The notes beneath the pieces were generated by a model. It did not search any database. It was not told the origin of the DNA and saw only the letters and a list, made by a program, of their open reading frames with translations. Both the position numbers and the translations under genes were made by a program. Below, one piece after another: positions 12,351 to 24,900 of a DNA stretch of 64,000 nt (position 1 is the stretch's first letter; each line of letters starts with the position of its first letter). The DNA is taken from contig NW_027473352.1 of NCBI RefSeq assembly GCF_050947335.1, positions 806,001-870,000 on the forward strand, in the 5' to 3' direction. This DNA comes from Megachile rotundata. Its lineage: Eukaryota; Arthropoda; Insecta; Hymenoptera; Megachilidae.

Positions 12351-14654
12351 TGTGATTGTGACTGTGTGATTGTGTGAGTGTGTTATTGTGTGATTGAGTG
12401 ATTGTGTGACTGTGTGATTGTGTGATTGTGTGATTTTGTGATTGTGTGATTGTGTGATTGTGTGACCGTGATTGTGTGACCGCGATTTTGTGACCGTGAT
12501 TGTGTGACCGTGATTGAGTGACCGTGATTGAGTGACCGTGATTGTGTGATCGTGTGATTGTGTGATTGTGTGATTGTGATTGTGTGATAGTGTCTGTGTG
12601 ATTGTGTGAGTGTGTGATTGTGTGATTGTGTGATTGTGAGATTATGTGATTGTGTAATTGTGTTATTGTGTGATTGTGTGATTGTGTGATTGTGTGATTG
12701 TGTGATTGTGTGATTGTGTGATTGTGTGATTGTGTGATTGTGTGATTGTGTGATTGTGTGATTGTGTGATTGTGTGATTGTGTGATTGTGTGACCGTGAT
12801 TTTGTGACCTCGATTTTGTGACCGTGATTGTGTGACCGTGATTGAGTGACCGTGATTGAGTGACCGTGATTGTGTGATCGTGTGATTGTGTGATTGTGTG
12901 ATTGTGTGATTGTGTGGTTGTGTGATTGTGTGACTGTGTGATTGTGTGATTGTGTGATTGTGCGATTGTGATTTTGTGATTGTGTGATTGTGTGATTGTG
13001 TGATTGTGTGATTGTGTGAATGTGTGATTGTGTGACCGTGATTGTGTGATTGATGATTGTGTGATTGTGTGATTGTGTGATTGTGTGATTGTGTGATTGT
13101 GTGATTGTGTGATTGTGTGATTGTGTGATTGTGTGATTGTGTAATTGTGATTGTGCGATTGTGATTGTGTGATTGTGTGATTGTGTGATTGTGAGATGGT
13201 GTGATTGTGTGATTGTGTGATTGTGTGATTGTGATTGTGTAATTGTGATTGTGCGATTGTGATTGTGTAATTGTGAGATTGTCAGAATTGTGTGATTGTG
13301 TGATTGTGTAATTGTGAGATTGTGAGAATTGTGTGATTGTGTGATTGTGTGAATGTGTGATTGTGTGACCGTGATTGTGTGATTGATGATGGTGTGATTG
13401 TGTGATTGTGTGATTGTGTGATTGTGTGATTGTGTGATTCTGTGATTGTGTGATTGTGTGATTGTGTAATTGTGATTGTGCGATTGTGATTGTGTGATTG
13501 TGTGATTGTGAGATTGTGTGATTGTGTGATTGTGTGATTATGTGATTGTGTGATTGTGTGATTGTGATTGTGTGATTGTGTGATTGTGTGATTGTGTGAT
13601 TGTGAGATTGAGTGAATTGTGTGATTGTGTGATTGTGTGATTGTGTGATTGTGTGATTGTGTGATTGTGTGATTGTGTGATTGTGTGATTGTGTGATTGT
13701 GTGATTGTGTGATTGTGTAATTGTGATTGTGCGATTGTGATTGTGTGATTGTGTGATTGTGTGATTGTGTGATTGTGAGATTATGTGATTGTGTAATTGT
13801 GTTATTGTGTGATTGTGTGATTGTGTGATTGTGTGATTGTGTGATTGTGTGATTGTGTGATTGTGAGATTGTGTGATTGTGTGATTGAGTGATTGTGTGA
13901 TTGTGTGATTGTGTGATTGTGTGATTGTGTGATTGTGTGATTGTGTGATTGTGTGATTGTGTGATTGTGTGATTGTGTGATTGTGTGCTTGTGTGATTGT
14001 GTGATTTTGTGATTGAGTGATTGTGTGATTGTGTGAATGTGTGATTGTGTGACCGTGATTGTGTGATTGATGATTGTGTGATTGTGTGATTGTGTGATTG
14101 TGTGATTGTGTGATTGTGTGATTGTGTGATTGTGTGATTGTGTGATTGTGTGATTGTGTGATTGTGTGATTGTGTGATTGATGATGGTGTGATTGTGTGA
14201 TTGTGTGATTGTGTGATTGTGTGATTGTGTGATTCTGTGATTGTGTGATTGTGTAATTGTGATTGTGCGATTGTGATTGTGTGATTGTGTGATTGTGAGA
14301 TTGTGTGATTGTGTGATTGTGTGATTATGTGATTGTGTGATTGTGTGATTGTGATTGTGTGATTGTGTGATTGTGTGATTGTGTGATTGTGAGATTGTGT
14401 GAATTGTGTGATTGTGTGATTGTGTGATTGTGTGATTGTGTGATTGTGTGATTGTGTGATTGTGTGATTGTGTGATTGTGTGATTGTGTGATTGTGTAAT
14501 TGTGATTGTGCGATTGTGATTGTGTGATTGTGTGATTGTGTGATTGTGAGATTATGTGATTGTGTAATTGTGTTATTGTGTGATTGTGTGATTGTGTGAT
14601 TGTGTGATTGTGTGATTGTGTGATTGTGTGATTGTGTGATTGTGTGATTGTGTG

Positions 14655-15920
14655 ACCGTGATTGTGTGACCGCGATTTTGTGACCGTGATTGTGTGACCG
14701 TGATTGAGTGACCGTGATTGAGTGACCGTGATTGTGTGATCGTGTGATTGTGTGATTGTGTGATTGTGATTGTGTGATTGTGATTGTGTGATTGTGATTG
14801 TGTGATAGTGTCTGTGTGATTGTGTGAGTGTGTGATTGTGTGATTGTGTGATTGTGTGATTGTGTGGTTGTGTGATTGTGTGACTGTGTGATTGTGTGAT
14901 TGTGTGATTGTGCGATTGTGATTGTGTGATTGTGTGATTGTGTGATTGTGTGATTGTGTGATTGTGTGATTGTGTGAATGTGTGATTGTGTGACCGTGAT
15001 TGTGTGATTGATGATTGTGTGATTGTGTGATTGTGTGATTGTGTGATTGTGTGATTGTGTGATTGTGTGATTGTGTGATTGTGTGATTGTGTGATTGTGT
15101 GATTGTGTGATTGTGTGATTGTGTGATTGTGTGATTGTGTGATTGTGTAATTGTGATTGTGCGATTGTGATTGTGTGATTGTGTGATTGTGTGATTGTGA
15201 GATGGTGTGATTGTGTGATTGTGTGATTGTGTGATTGTGATTGTGTAATTGTGATTGTGCGATTGTGATTGTGTAATTGTGAGATTGTGTGAATTGTGTG
15301 ATTGTGTGATTGTGTGAATGTGTGATTGTGTGACCGTGATTGTGTGATTGATGATGGTGTGATTGTGTGATTGTGTGATTGTGTGATTGTGTGATTGTGT
15401 GATTGTGTGATTCTGTGATTGTGTGATTGTGTGATTGTGTAATTGTGATTGTGCGATTGTGATTGTGTGATTGTGTGATTGTGAGATTGTGTGATTGTGT
15501 GATTGTGTGATTATGTGATTGTGTGATTGTGTGATTGTGATTGTGTGATTGTGTGATTGTGTGATTGTGTGATTGTGAGATTGTGTGAATTGTGTGATTG
15601 TGTGATTGTGTGATTGTGTGATTGTGTGATTGTGTGATTGTGTGATTGTGTGATTGTGTGATTGTGTGATTGTGTGATTGTGTGATTGTGTGATTGTGTG
15701 ATTGTGTAATTGTGATTGTGCGATTGTGATTGTGTGATTGTGTGATTGTGTGATTGTGAGATTATGTGATTGTGTAATTGTGTTATTGTGTGATTGTGTG
15801 ATTGTGTGATTGTGTGATTGTGTGATTGTGTGATTGTGTGATTGTGTGATTGTGTGATTGTGTGATTGTGTGATTGTGTGATTGTGTGATTGTGTGATTG
15901 TGTGATTGTGTGATTGTGTG
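14655..15920 (+). repeat. Higher-order repeat of the ~1.1-1.25 kb type
   Basis: It extends from one GACCGTG/GACCGCG block (about 14669) to the next (about 15935), about 1,266 bases. It contains in order GATAGTGTCTG, GTGGTTG, GATTGATGATTG, GAGATGG, GATTGATGATGG, GATTCTG, GATTATG, GAGATTGTGTGAATTG, GAGATTATG and TTATTG. The same order is found at 16.7-17.8, 17.8-19.0, 19.6-20.7, 20.7-21.9, 59.0-60.2 and 60.2-61.3 kb. Confidence 0.8.
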
Positions 15921-16189
15921 ACCGTGATTGTGTGACCGCGATTTTGTGACCGTGATTGTGTGACCGTGATTGATTGACCGTGATTGAGTGACCGTGATTG
16001 TGTGATCGTGTGATTGTGTGATTGTGTGATTGTGTGATTGTGTGATTGTGTGATTGTGTGATTGTGTGGTTGTGTGATTGTGTGACTGTGTGATTGTGTG
16101 ATTGTGTGATTGTGCGATTGTGATTGTGTGATTGTGTGATTGTGTGATTGTGTGATTATGTGACTGTGTGATTGTGTGATTGTGTGATT

Positions 16190-19130
16190 GTGTGATTGTG
16201 TGATTGTGTGATTGTGTGATTGTGTGATGGTGTCATTGTGTGATTGCGTGATTGTGTGATTGTGTGATTGTGTGATTGTGTGATTGCGTGATTGTGTGGT
16301 TGTGCGATCGTGATTGTGTGATCGTGATTGTGTGATTGCGTGATTGTGATTGTGTGATTGTGTGACTGTGATTGTGTGACCGTGATTGTGTGACCGTAAT
16401 TGTGTGATCATGATTGTGTGATCGTGATTGTGTGATCGTGATTGTGTGACCGTGATTGTGTGATCGTGATTTTGTGATTGTGTGATTGTGTGATTGTGTG
16501 AATGTGTGATTGTGTTACCGTTATTGTGTGACCGTGATTGTGTGGTTGCGACTGTGTGATTGTGACTGTGTGATTGTGTGAGTGTGTTATTGTGTGATTG
16601 AGTGATTGTGTGACTGTGTGATTGTGTGATTGTGTGATTTTGTGATTGTGTGATTGTGTGATTGTGTGACCGTGATTGTGTGACCGCGATTTTGTGAACG
16701 TGATTGTGTGACCGTGATTGAGTGACCGTGATTGAGTGACCGTGATTGTGTGATCGTGTGATTGTGTGATTGTGTGATTGTGATTGTGTGATAGTGTCTG
16801 TGTGATTGTGTGAGTGTGTGATTGTGTGATTGTGTGATTGTGTGATTGTGTGGTTGTGTGATTGTGTGACTGTGTGATTGTGTGATTGTGTGATTGTGCG
16901 ATTGTGATTGTGTGATTGTGTGATTGTGTGATTGTGTGATTGTGTGATTGTATGAATGTGTGATTGTGTGACCGTGATTGTGTGATTGATGATTGTGTGA
17001 TTGTGTGATTGTGTGATTGTGTGATTGTGTGATTGTGTGATTGTGTGATTGTGTGATTGTGTGATTGTGTAATTGTGATTGTGCGATTGTGATTGTGTGA
17101 TTGTGTGATTGTGTGATTGTGAGATGGTGTGATTGTGTGATTGTGTGATTGTGTGATTGTGATTGTGTAATTGTGATTGTGCGATTGTGATTGTGTAATT
17201 GTGAGATTGTGTGAATTGTGTGATTGTGTGATTGTGTGAATGTGTGATTGTGTGACCGTGATTGTGTGATTGATGATGGTGTGATTGTGTGATTGTGTGA
17301 TTGTGTGATTGTGTGATTGTGTGATTCTGTGATTGTGTGATTGTGTGATTGTGTAATTGTGATTGTGCGATTGTGATTGTGTGATTGTGTGATTGTGAGA
17401 TTGTGTGATTGTGTGATTGTGTGATTATGTGATTGTGTGATTGTGTGATTGTGATTGTGTGATTGTGTGATTGTGTGATTGTGTGATTGTGAGATTGTGT
17501 GAATTGTGTGATTGTGTGATTGTGTGATTGTGTGATTGTGTGATTGTGTGATTGTGTGATTGTGTGATTGTGTGATTGTGTGATTGTGTGATTGTGTGAT
17601 TGTGTAATTGTGATTGTGCGATTGTGATTGTGTGATTGTGTGATTGTGTGATTGTGAGATTATGTGATTGTGCAATTGTGTTATTGTGTGATTGTGTGAT
17701 TGTGTGATTGTGTGATTGTGTGATTGTGTGATTGTGTGATTGTGTGATTGTGTGATTGTGTGATTGTGTGACCGTGATTGTGTGACCGCGATTTTGTGAC
17801 CGTGATTGTGTGACCGTGATTGAGTGACCGTGATTGAGTGACCGTGATTGTGTGATCGTGTGATTGTGTGATTGTGTGATTGTGATTGTGTGATAGTGTC
17901 TGTGTGATTGTGTGAGTGTGTGATTGTGTGATTGTGTGATTGTGTGATTGTGTGGTTGTGTGATTGTGTGACTGTGTGATTGTGTGATTGTGTGATTGTG
18001 CGATTGTGATTGTGTGATTGTGTGATTGTGTGATTGTGTGACTGTGTGATTGTGTGATTGTGTGAATGTGTGATTGTGTGACCGTGATTGTGTGATTGAT
18101 GATTGTGTGATTGTGTGATTGTGTGATTGTGTGATTGTGTGATTGTGTGATTGTGTGATTGTGTGATTGTGTGATTGTGTGATTGTGTGATTGTGTGATT
18201 GTGTGATTGTGTGATTGTGTGATTGTGTGATTGTGTAATTGTGATTGTGCGATTGTGATTGTGTGATTGTGTGATTGTGCGATTGTGTGATTCTGTGATT
18301 GTGTGATTGTGTGATTGTGTAATTGTGATTGTGCGATTGTGATTGTGTGATTGTGTGATTGTGAGATGGTGTGATTGTGTGATTGTGTGATTGTGTGATT
18401 GTGATTGTGTAATTGTGATTGTGCGATTGTGATTGTGTAATTGTGAGATTGTGTGAATTGTGTGATTGTGTGATTGTGTGAATGTGTGATTGTGTGACCG
18501 TGATTGTGTGATTGATGATGGTGTGATTGTGTGATTGTGTGATTGTGTGATTGTGTGATTGTGTGATTCTGTGATTGTGTGATTGTGTGATTGTGTAATT
18601 GTGATTGTGCGATTGTGATTGTGTGATTGTGTGATTGTGTGATTGTGAGATTGTGTGATTGTGTGATTGTGTGATTATGTGATTGTGTGATTGTGTGATT
18701 GTGATTGTGTGATTGTGTGATTGTGTGATTGTGTGATTGTGAGATTGAGTGAATTGTGTGATTGTGTGATTGTGTGATTGTGTGATTGTGTGATTGTGTG
18801 ATTGTGTGATTGTGTGATTGTGTGATTGTGTGATTGTGTAATTGTGATTGTGCGATTGTGATTGTGTGATTGTGTGATTGTGTGATTGTGAGATTATGTG
18901 ATTGTGTAATTGTGTTATTGTGTGATTGTGTGATTGTGTGATTGTGTGATTGTGTGATTGTGTGATTGTGTGATTGTGTGATTGTGTGATTGTGTGATTG
19001 TGTGATTGTGTGATTGTGTGACCGTGATTGTGTGACCGCGATTTTGTGACCGTGATTGTGTGACCGTGATTGATTGACCGTGATTGAGTGACCGTGATTG
19101 TGTGATCGTGTGATTGTGTGATTGTGTGAT
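16190..19130 (+). repeat. 2.93 kb tandem duplication, copy 1
   Basis: Landmarks recur exactly 2,926 bases downstream: GATGGTGTCATTG 16226/19152, TTACCG 16515/19441, GACCGCG block 16683/19609, and the rare GTATGAATG near 16950/19876. The copy contains a class a cassette and two ~1.1-1.25 kb HORs. A segment of roughly 75 bases near 18.24-18.36 kb (a second AATTG/GCGATTG pair with GATTCTG) is present here and missing from copy 2. GTGCAATTG near 17667, instead of GTGTAATTG, is also shared with copy 2. Confidence 0.87.
16226..16554 (+). repeat. Class a landmark cassette
   Basis: Same order and spacing. It marks the left end of the first copy of the 2.93 kb tandem duplication. Confidence 0.87.
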
Positions 19131-21985
19131 TGTGTGATTGTGTGATTGTGTGATGGTGTCATTGTGTGATTGCGTGATTGTGTGATTGTGTGATTGTGTG
19201 ATTGTGTGATTGCGTGATTGTGTGGTTGTGCGATCGTGATTGTGTGATCGTGATTGTGTGATTGCGTGATTGTGATTGTGTGATTGTGTGACTGTGATTG
19301 TGTGACCGTGATTGTGTGACCGTAATTGTGTGATCATGATTGTGTGATCGTGATTGTGTGATCGTGATTGTGTGACCGTGATTGTGTGATCGTGATTTTG
19401 TGATTGTGTGATTGTGTGATTGTGTGAATGTGTGATTGTGTTACCGTTATTGTGTGACCGTGATTGTGTGGTTGCGACTGTGTGATTGTGACTGTGTGAT
19501 TGTGTGAGTGTGTTATTGTGTGATTGAGTGATTGTGTGACTGTGTGATTGTGTGATTGTGTGATTTTGTGATTGTGTGATTGTGTGATTGTGTGACCGTG
19601 ATTGTGTGACCGCGATTTTGTGAACGTGATTGTGTGACCGTGATTGAGTGACCGTGATTGAGTGACCGTGATTGTGTGATCGTGTGATTGTGTGATTGTG
19701 TGATTGTGATTGTGTGATAGTGTCTGTGTGATTGTGTGAGTGTGTGATTGTGTGATTGTGTGATTGTGTGATTGTGTGGTTGTGTGATTGTGTGACTGTG
19801 TGATTGTGTGATTGTGTGATTGTGCGATTGTGATTGTGTGATTGTGTGATTGTGTGATTGTGTGATTGTGTGATTGTATGAATGTGTGATTGTGTGACCG
19901 TGATTGTGTGATTGATGATTGTGTGATTGTGTGATTGTGTGATTGTGTGATTGTGTGATTGTGTGATTGTGTGATTGTGTGATTGTGTGATTGTGTAATT
20001 GTGATTGTGCGATTGTGATTGTGTGATTGTGTGATTGTGTGATTGTGAGATGGTGTGATTGTGTGATTGTGTGATTGTGTGATTGTGATTGTGTAATTGT
20101 GATTGTGCGATTGTGATTGTGTAATTGTGAGATTGTGTGAATTGTGTGATTGTGTGATTGTGTGAATGTGTGATTGTGTGACCGTGATTGTGTGATTGAT
20201 GATGGTGTGATTGTGTGATTGTGTGATTGTGTGATTGTGTGATTGTGTGATTCTGTGATTGTGTGATTGTGTGATTGTGTAATTGTGATTGTGCGATTGT
20301 GATTGTGTGATTGTGTGATTGTGAGATTGTGTGATTGTGTGATTGTGTGATTATGTGATTGTGTGATTGTGTGATTGTGATTGTGTGATTGTGTGATTGT
20401 GTGATTGTGTGATTGTGAGATTGTGTGAATTGTGTGATTGTGTGATTGTGTGATTGTGTGATTGTGTGATTGTGTGATTGTGTGATTGTGTGATTGTGTG
20501 ATTGTGTGATTGTGTGATTGTGTGATTGTGTAATTGTGATTGTGCGATTGTGATTGTGTGATTGTGTGATTGTGTGATTGTGAGATTATGTGATTGTGCA
20601 ATTGTGTTATTGTGTGATTGTGTGATTGTGTGATTGTGTGATTGTGTGATTGTGTGATTGTGTGATTGTGTGATTGTGTGATTGTGTGATTGTGTGACCG
20701 TGATTGTGTGACCGCGATTTTGTGACCGTGATTGTGTGACCGTGATTGAGTGACCGTGATTGAGTGACCGTGATTGTGTGATCGTGTGATTGTGTGATTG
20801 TGTGATTGTGATTGTGTGATAGTGTCTGTGTGATTGTGTGAGTGTGTGATTGTGTGATTGTGTGATTGTGTGATTGTGTGGTTGTGTGATTGTGTGACTG
20901 TGTGATTGTGTGATTGTGTGATTGTGCGATTGTGATTGTGTGATTGTGTGATTGTGTGATTGTGTGACTGTGTGATTGTGTGATTGTGTGAATGTGTGAT
21001 TGTGTGACCGTGATTGTGTGATTGATGATTGTGTGATTGTGTGATTGTGTGATTGTGTGATTGTGTGATTGTGTGATTGTGTGATTGTGTGATTGTGTGA
21101 TTGTGTGATTGTGTGATTGTGTGATTGTGTGATTGTGTGATTGTGTGATTGTGTGATTGTGTGATTGTGTAATTGTGATTGTGCGATTGTGATTGTGTGA
21201 TTGTGTGATTGTGTGATTGTGAGATGGTGTGATTGTGTGATTGTGTGATTGTGTGATTGTGATTGTGTAATTGTGATTGTGCGATTGTGATTGTGTAATT
21301 GTGAGATTGTGTGAATTGTGTGATTGTGTGATTGTGTGAATGTGTGATTGTGTGACCGTGATTGTGTGATTGATGATGGTGTGATTGTGTGATTGTGTGA
21401 TTGTGTGATTGTGTGATTGTGTGATTCTGTGATTGTGTGATTGTGTGATTGTGTAATTGTGATTGTGCGATTGTGATTGTGTGATTGTGTGATTGTGTGA
21501 TTGTGAGATTGTGTGATTGTGTGATTGTGTGATTATGTGATTGTGTGATTGTGTGATTGTGATTGTGTGATTGTGTGATTGTGTGATTGTGTGATTGTGA
21601 GATTGAGTGAATTGTGTGATTGTGTGATTGTGTGATTGTGTGATTGTGTGATTGTGTGATTGTGTGATTGTGTGATTGTGTGATTGTGTGATTGTGTAAT
21701 TGTGATTGTGCGATTGTGATTGTGTGATTGTGTGATTGTGTGATTGTGAGATTATGTGATTGTGTAATTGTGTTATTGTGTGATTGTGTGATTGTGTGAT
21801 TGTGTGATTGTGTGATTGTGTGATTGTGTGATTGTGTGATTGTGTGATTGTGTGATTGTGTGATTGTGTGATTGTGTGACCGTGATTGTGTGACCGCGAT
21901 TTTGTGACCGTGATTGTGTGACCGTGATTGATTGACCGTGATTGAGTGACCGTGATTGTGTGATCGTGTGATTGTGTGATTGTGT
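19130..21985 (+). repeat. 2.93 kb tandem duplication, copy 2
   Basis: It is collinear with copy 1 up to the GACCGTG/GATTGATTG/GATCGTG block at about 21.88-21.98 kb, then diverges. It is shorter overall because of the ~75-base difference around 21.2 kb and small octamer-number changes. The 1,089 bases 19513-20601 appear identical to 16587-17675. Confidence 0.87.
19152..19480 (+). repeat. Class a landmark cassette
   Basis: Same order and spacing. It marks the junction between the two copies of the 2.93 kb tandem duplication. Confidence 0.87.
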
Positions 21986-24900
21986 GATTGTGATTGTGTG
22001 ATTGTGATAGTGTGATTGTGATTGTGCGATTGTGATTGTGTGATTGTGATTGCGTGATTGTGATTGTGTGATTGTGTGATTGTGATTGTGTTATTGTGAT
22101 TGTGTGATTGTGATTGTGTGATAGTGTCTGTGTGATTGTGTGACTGTGATTGTGTGATAGTGTCTGTGTGATTGTGTGAGTGTGTGATTGTGTGATTGTG
22201 TGATTGTGAGATTGTGTGATTGTGTGATTGAGTGATTGTGTGATTGTGTGATTGTGTGATTGTGTGATTGTGTGATTGTGTGATTGTGTGATTGTGTGAT
22301 TGTGTGATTGTGTGATTGTGTGATTGTGTGATTGTGTGATTGTGTTACCGTTATTGTGTGACCGTGATTGTGTGGTTGCGACTGTGTGATTGTGACTGTG
22401 TGATTGTGTGAGTGTGTTATTGTGTGATTCTGTGATTGTGTGACTGTGCGACTGTGTGATTTTGTGATTGTGTGATTGTGTCATTGTGTGACCGTGATTG
22501 TGTGACCGCGATTTTGTGACCGTGATTGTGTGACCGTGATTGATTGACCGTGATTGAGTGACCGTGATTGTGTGATCGTGTGATTGTGTGATTGTGTGAT
22601 TGTGTGATTGTGATTGTGTGATTGTGATTGTGTGATTGTGATTGTGTGATTGTGATTGTGTGATAGTGTCTGTGTGATTGTGTGATTGTGATTGTGTGAT
22701 AGTGTCTGTGTGATTGTGTGAGTGTGTGATTGTGTGATTGTGTGATTGTGAGATTGTGTGGTTGTGTGATTGAGTGATTGTTTGATTGTGTGATTGTGTG
22801 ATTGTGTGATTGTGTGATTGTGTGATTGTGTGATTGTGTGATTGTGTGATTGTGTGATTGTGTGATTGTGTGATTGTGTGATTGTGTGACTATGTGATTG
22901 TGTGATTGTGTGATTGTGTGATTGTGTGATTGTGTGATTGCGTGATTGTGATGGTGTGATTGTATGACTGTGTGATTGTGTGATTGTGTGATTGTGAGAT
23001 TGTGTGATTGTGTGATTGAGTGATTGTGTGATTGTGTGATTGTGTGATTGTGTGATTGTGTGATTGTGTGATTGTGTGATTGTGTGATTGTGTGATTGTG
23101 TGACTGTGTGATTGTGTGATTGAGTGGTTGTGTGCTTGTGTGATTGTGTGATTTTGTGATTGAGTGATTGTGTGATTGTGTGATTGTGTGAATGTGTGAT
23201 TGTGTGACCGTGAATGTGTGATTGATGATTGTGTGATTGTGTGATTGTGTGATTGTGTGATTGTGTGATTGTGTGATTGTGTGATTGTGTGATTGTGTGA
23301 TTGTGTGATTGTGTGAATGTGTGATTGTGTTACCGTTATTGTGTGACCGTGATTGTGTGACCGTGATTGTGTGGTTGCGACTGTGTGATTGTGACTGTGT
23401 GATTGTGTGAGTGTGTTATTGTGTGATTGAGTGATTGTGTGACTGTGTGATTGTGACTGTGTGATTGTGTGAGTGTGTTATTGTGTGATTGAGTGATTAT
23501 GTGACTGTGTGATTGTGTGATTGTGTGATTGTGTGATTGTGTGATTGTGTGATTGTGTGATTGTGTGATTGTGTGACTATGTGATTGTGTGATTGTGTGA
23601 TTGTGTGATTGTGAGATTGTGTGATTGTGTGATTGTGTGATTGTGTGATTGTGATTGTGTAATTGTGATTGTGCGATTGTGATTGTGTGATTGTGAGATT
23701 GTGTGAATTGTGTGATTGTGTGATTGTGTGAATGTGTGATTGTGTGACCGTGATTGTGTGATTGATGATGGTGTGATTGTGTGATTGTGTGATTGTGTGA
23801 TTGTGTGATTGTGTGATTCTGTGATTGTGTGATTGTGTGATTGTATAATTGTGATTGTGCGATTGTGATTGTGTGATTGTGTGATTGTGAGATTGTGTGA
23901 TTGTGTGATTGTGTGATTGTGTGATTGTGTGATCGTGTGATTGTGATTGTGTGATTGTGTGATTGTGTGACTGTGTGATTGTGAGATTGTGTGAATTGTG
24001 TGTTTGTGTGATTGTGTGATTGTGTGATTGTGTGATTGTGTAATTGTGATTGTGCGATTGTGATTGTGTGATTGTGTGATTGTGTGATTGTGAGATTGTG
24101 TGATTGTGTAATTGTGATTGTGCGATTGTGATTGTGTGATTGTGTGATTGTGTGATTGTGAGATTGTGTGATTGTGTGATTGTGTGATTGTGTGATTGTG
24201 ATTGTGTGATTGTGTGATTGTGTGATTGTGTGATTGTGTGATTGTGAGATTGTGTGAATTGTGTGATTGTGTGATTGTGTGATTGTGTGATTGTGTAATT
24301 GTGTGATTGTGATTGTGATTGTGTGATTGTGTGACTGTGATTGTGTGACCGTCATTGTGTGACCGTAATTGTGTGATCATGATTGTGTGATCGTGATTGT
24401 GTGATCGTAATTGTGTGACCGTGATTGTGTGATCGTGATTGTGTGATTGTGTGATTGTGTGATTGTGTGAATGTGTGATTGTGTTACCGTTATTGTGTGA
24501 CCGTGATTGTGTGACCGTGATTGTGTGGTTGCGACTGTGTGATTGTGACTGTGTGATTGTGTGAGTGTGTTATTGTGTGATTGAGTGATTGTGTGACTGT
24601 GTGATTGTGACTGTGTGATTGTGACTGTGTGATTGTGTGAGTGTGTTATTGTGTGATTAAGTGATTATGTGACTGTGTGATTGTGTGATTGTGTGATTGT
24701 GTGATTGTGTGATTGTGTGATTGTGTGATTGTGTGATTGTGTGATTGTGTGATTGTGTGATTGTGCGATTGAGTGATTGTGATTGTGTGATTGTGTGATT
24801 GTGTGATTGTGTGATTGTGTGATTGTGTGATTGTGTGATTGTGTGATTGTGTGATTGTGTGATTGAGTGATTGTGTGATTTTGTGATTGTGTGATTTTGT

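Larger units (their letters stand above)
9570..16225 (+). repeat. Region: interleaved cassettes and first ~1.2 kb higher-order repeats
   Basis: No gene is visible. The left part alternates class a and class b cassettes with short 14-mer arrays. From about 12.8 kb the order becomes that of the ~1.1-1.25 kb HOR: GACCGCG block, GTGGTTG, GTGACTG, GTGCGATTG, GAATGTG, GATTGATGATTG, GAGATGG, GATTGATGATGG, GATTCTG, GATTATG, GTGAATTG, GAGATTATG, TTATTG. Odd single changes are GACCTCGATTTTG near 12806 (replacing GACCGCG) and GTCAGAATTG near 13281, inside an extra partial copy of the GAGATTG/GAATTG segment. Confidence 0.8.

Noticed and set aside
17660..17680. GATTGTGCAATTG as a C/EBP-type binding site (also near 20.59 kb)
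   Set aside because: One substitution from the common GTGTAATTG variant, present twice only because of the 2.93 kb duplication.
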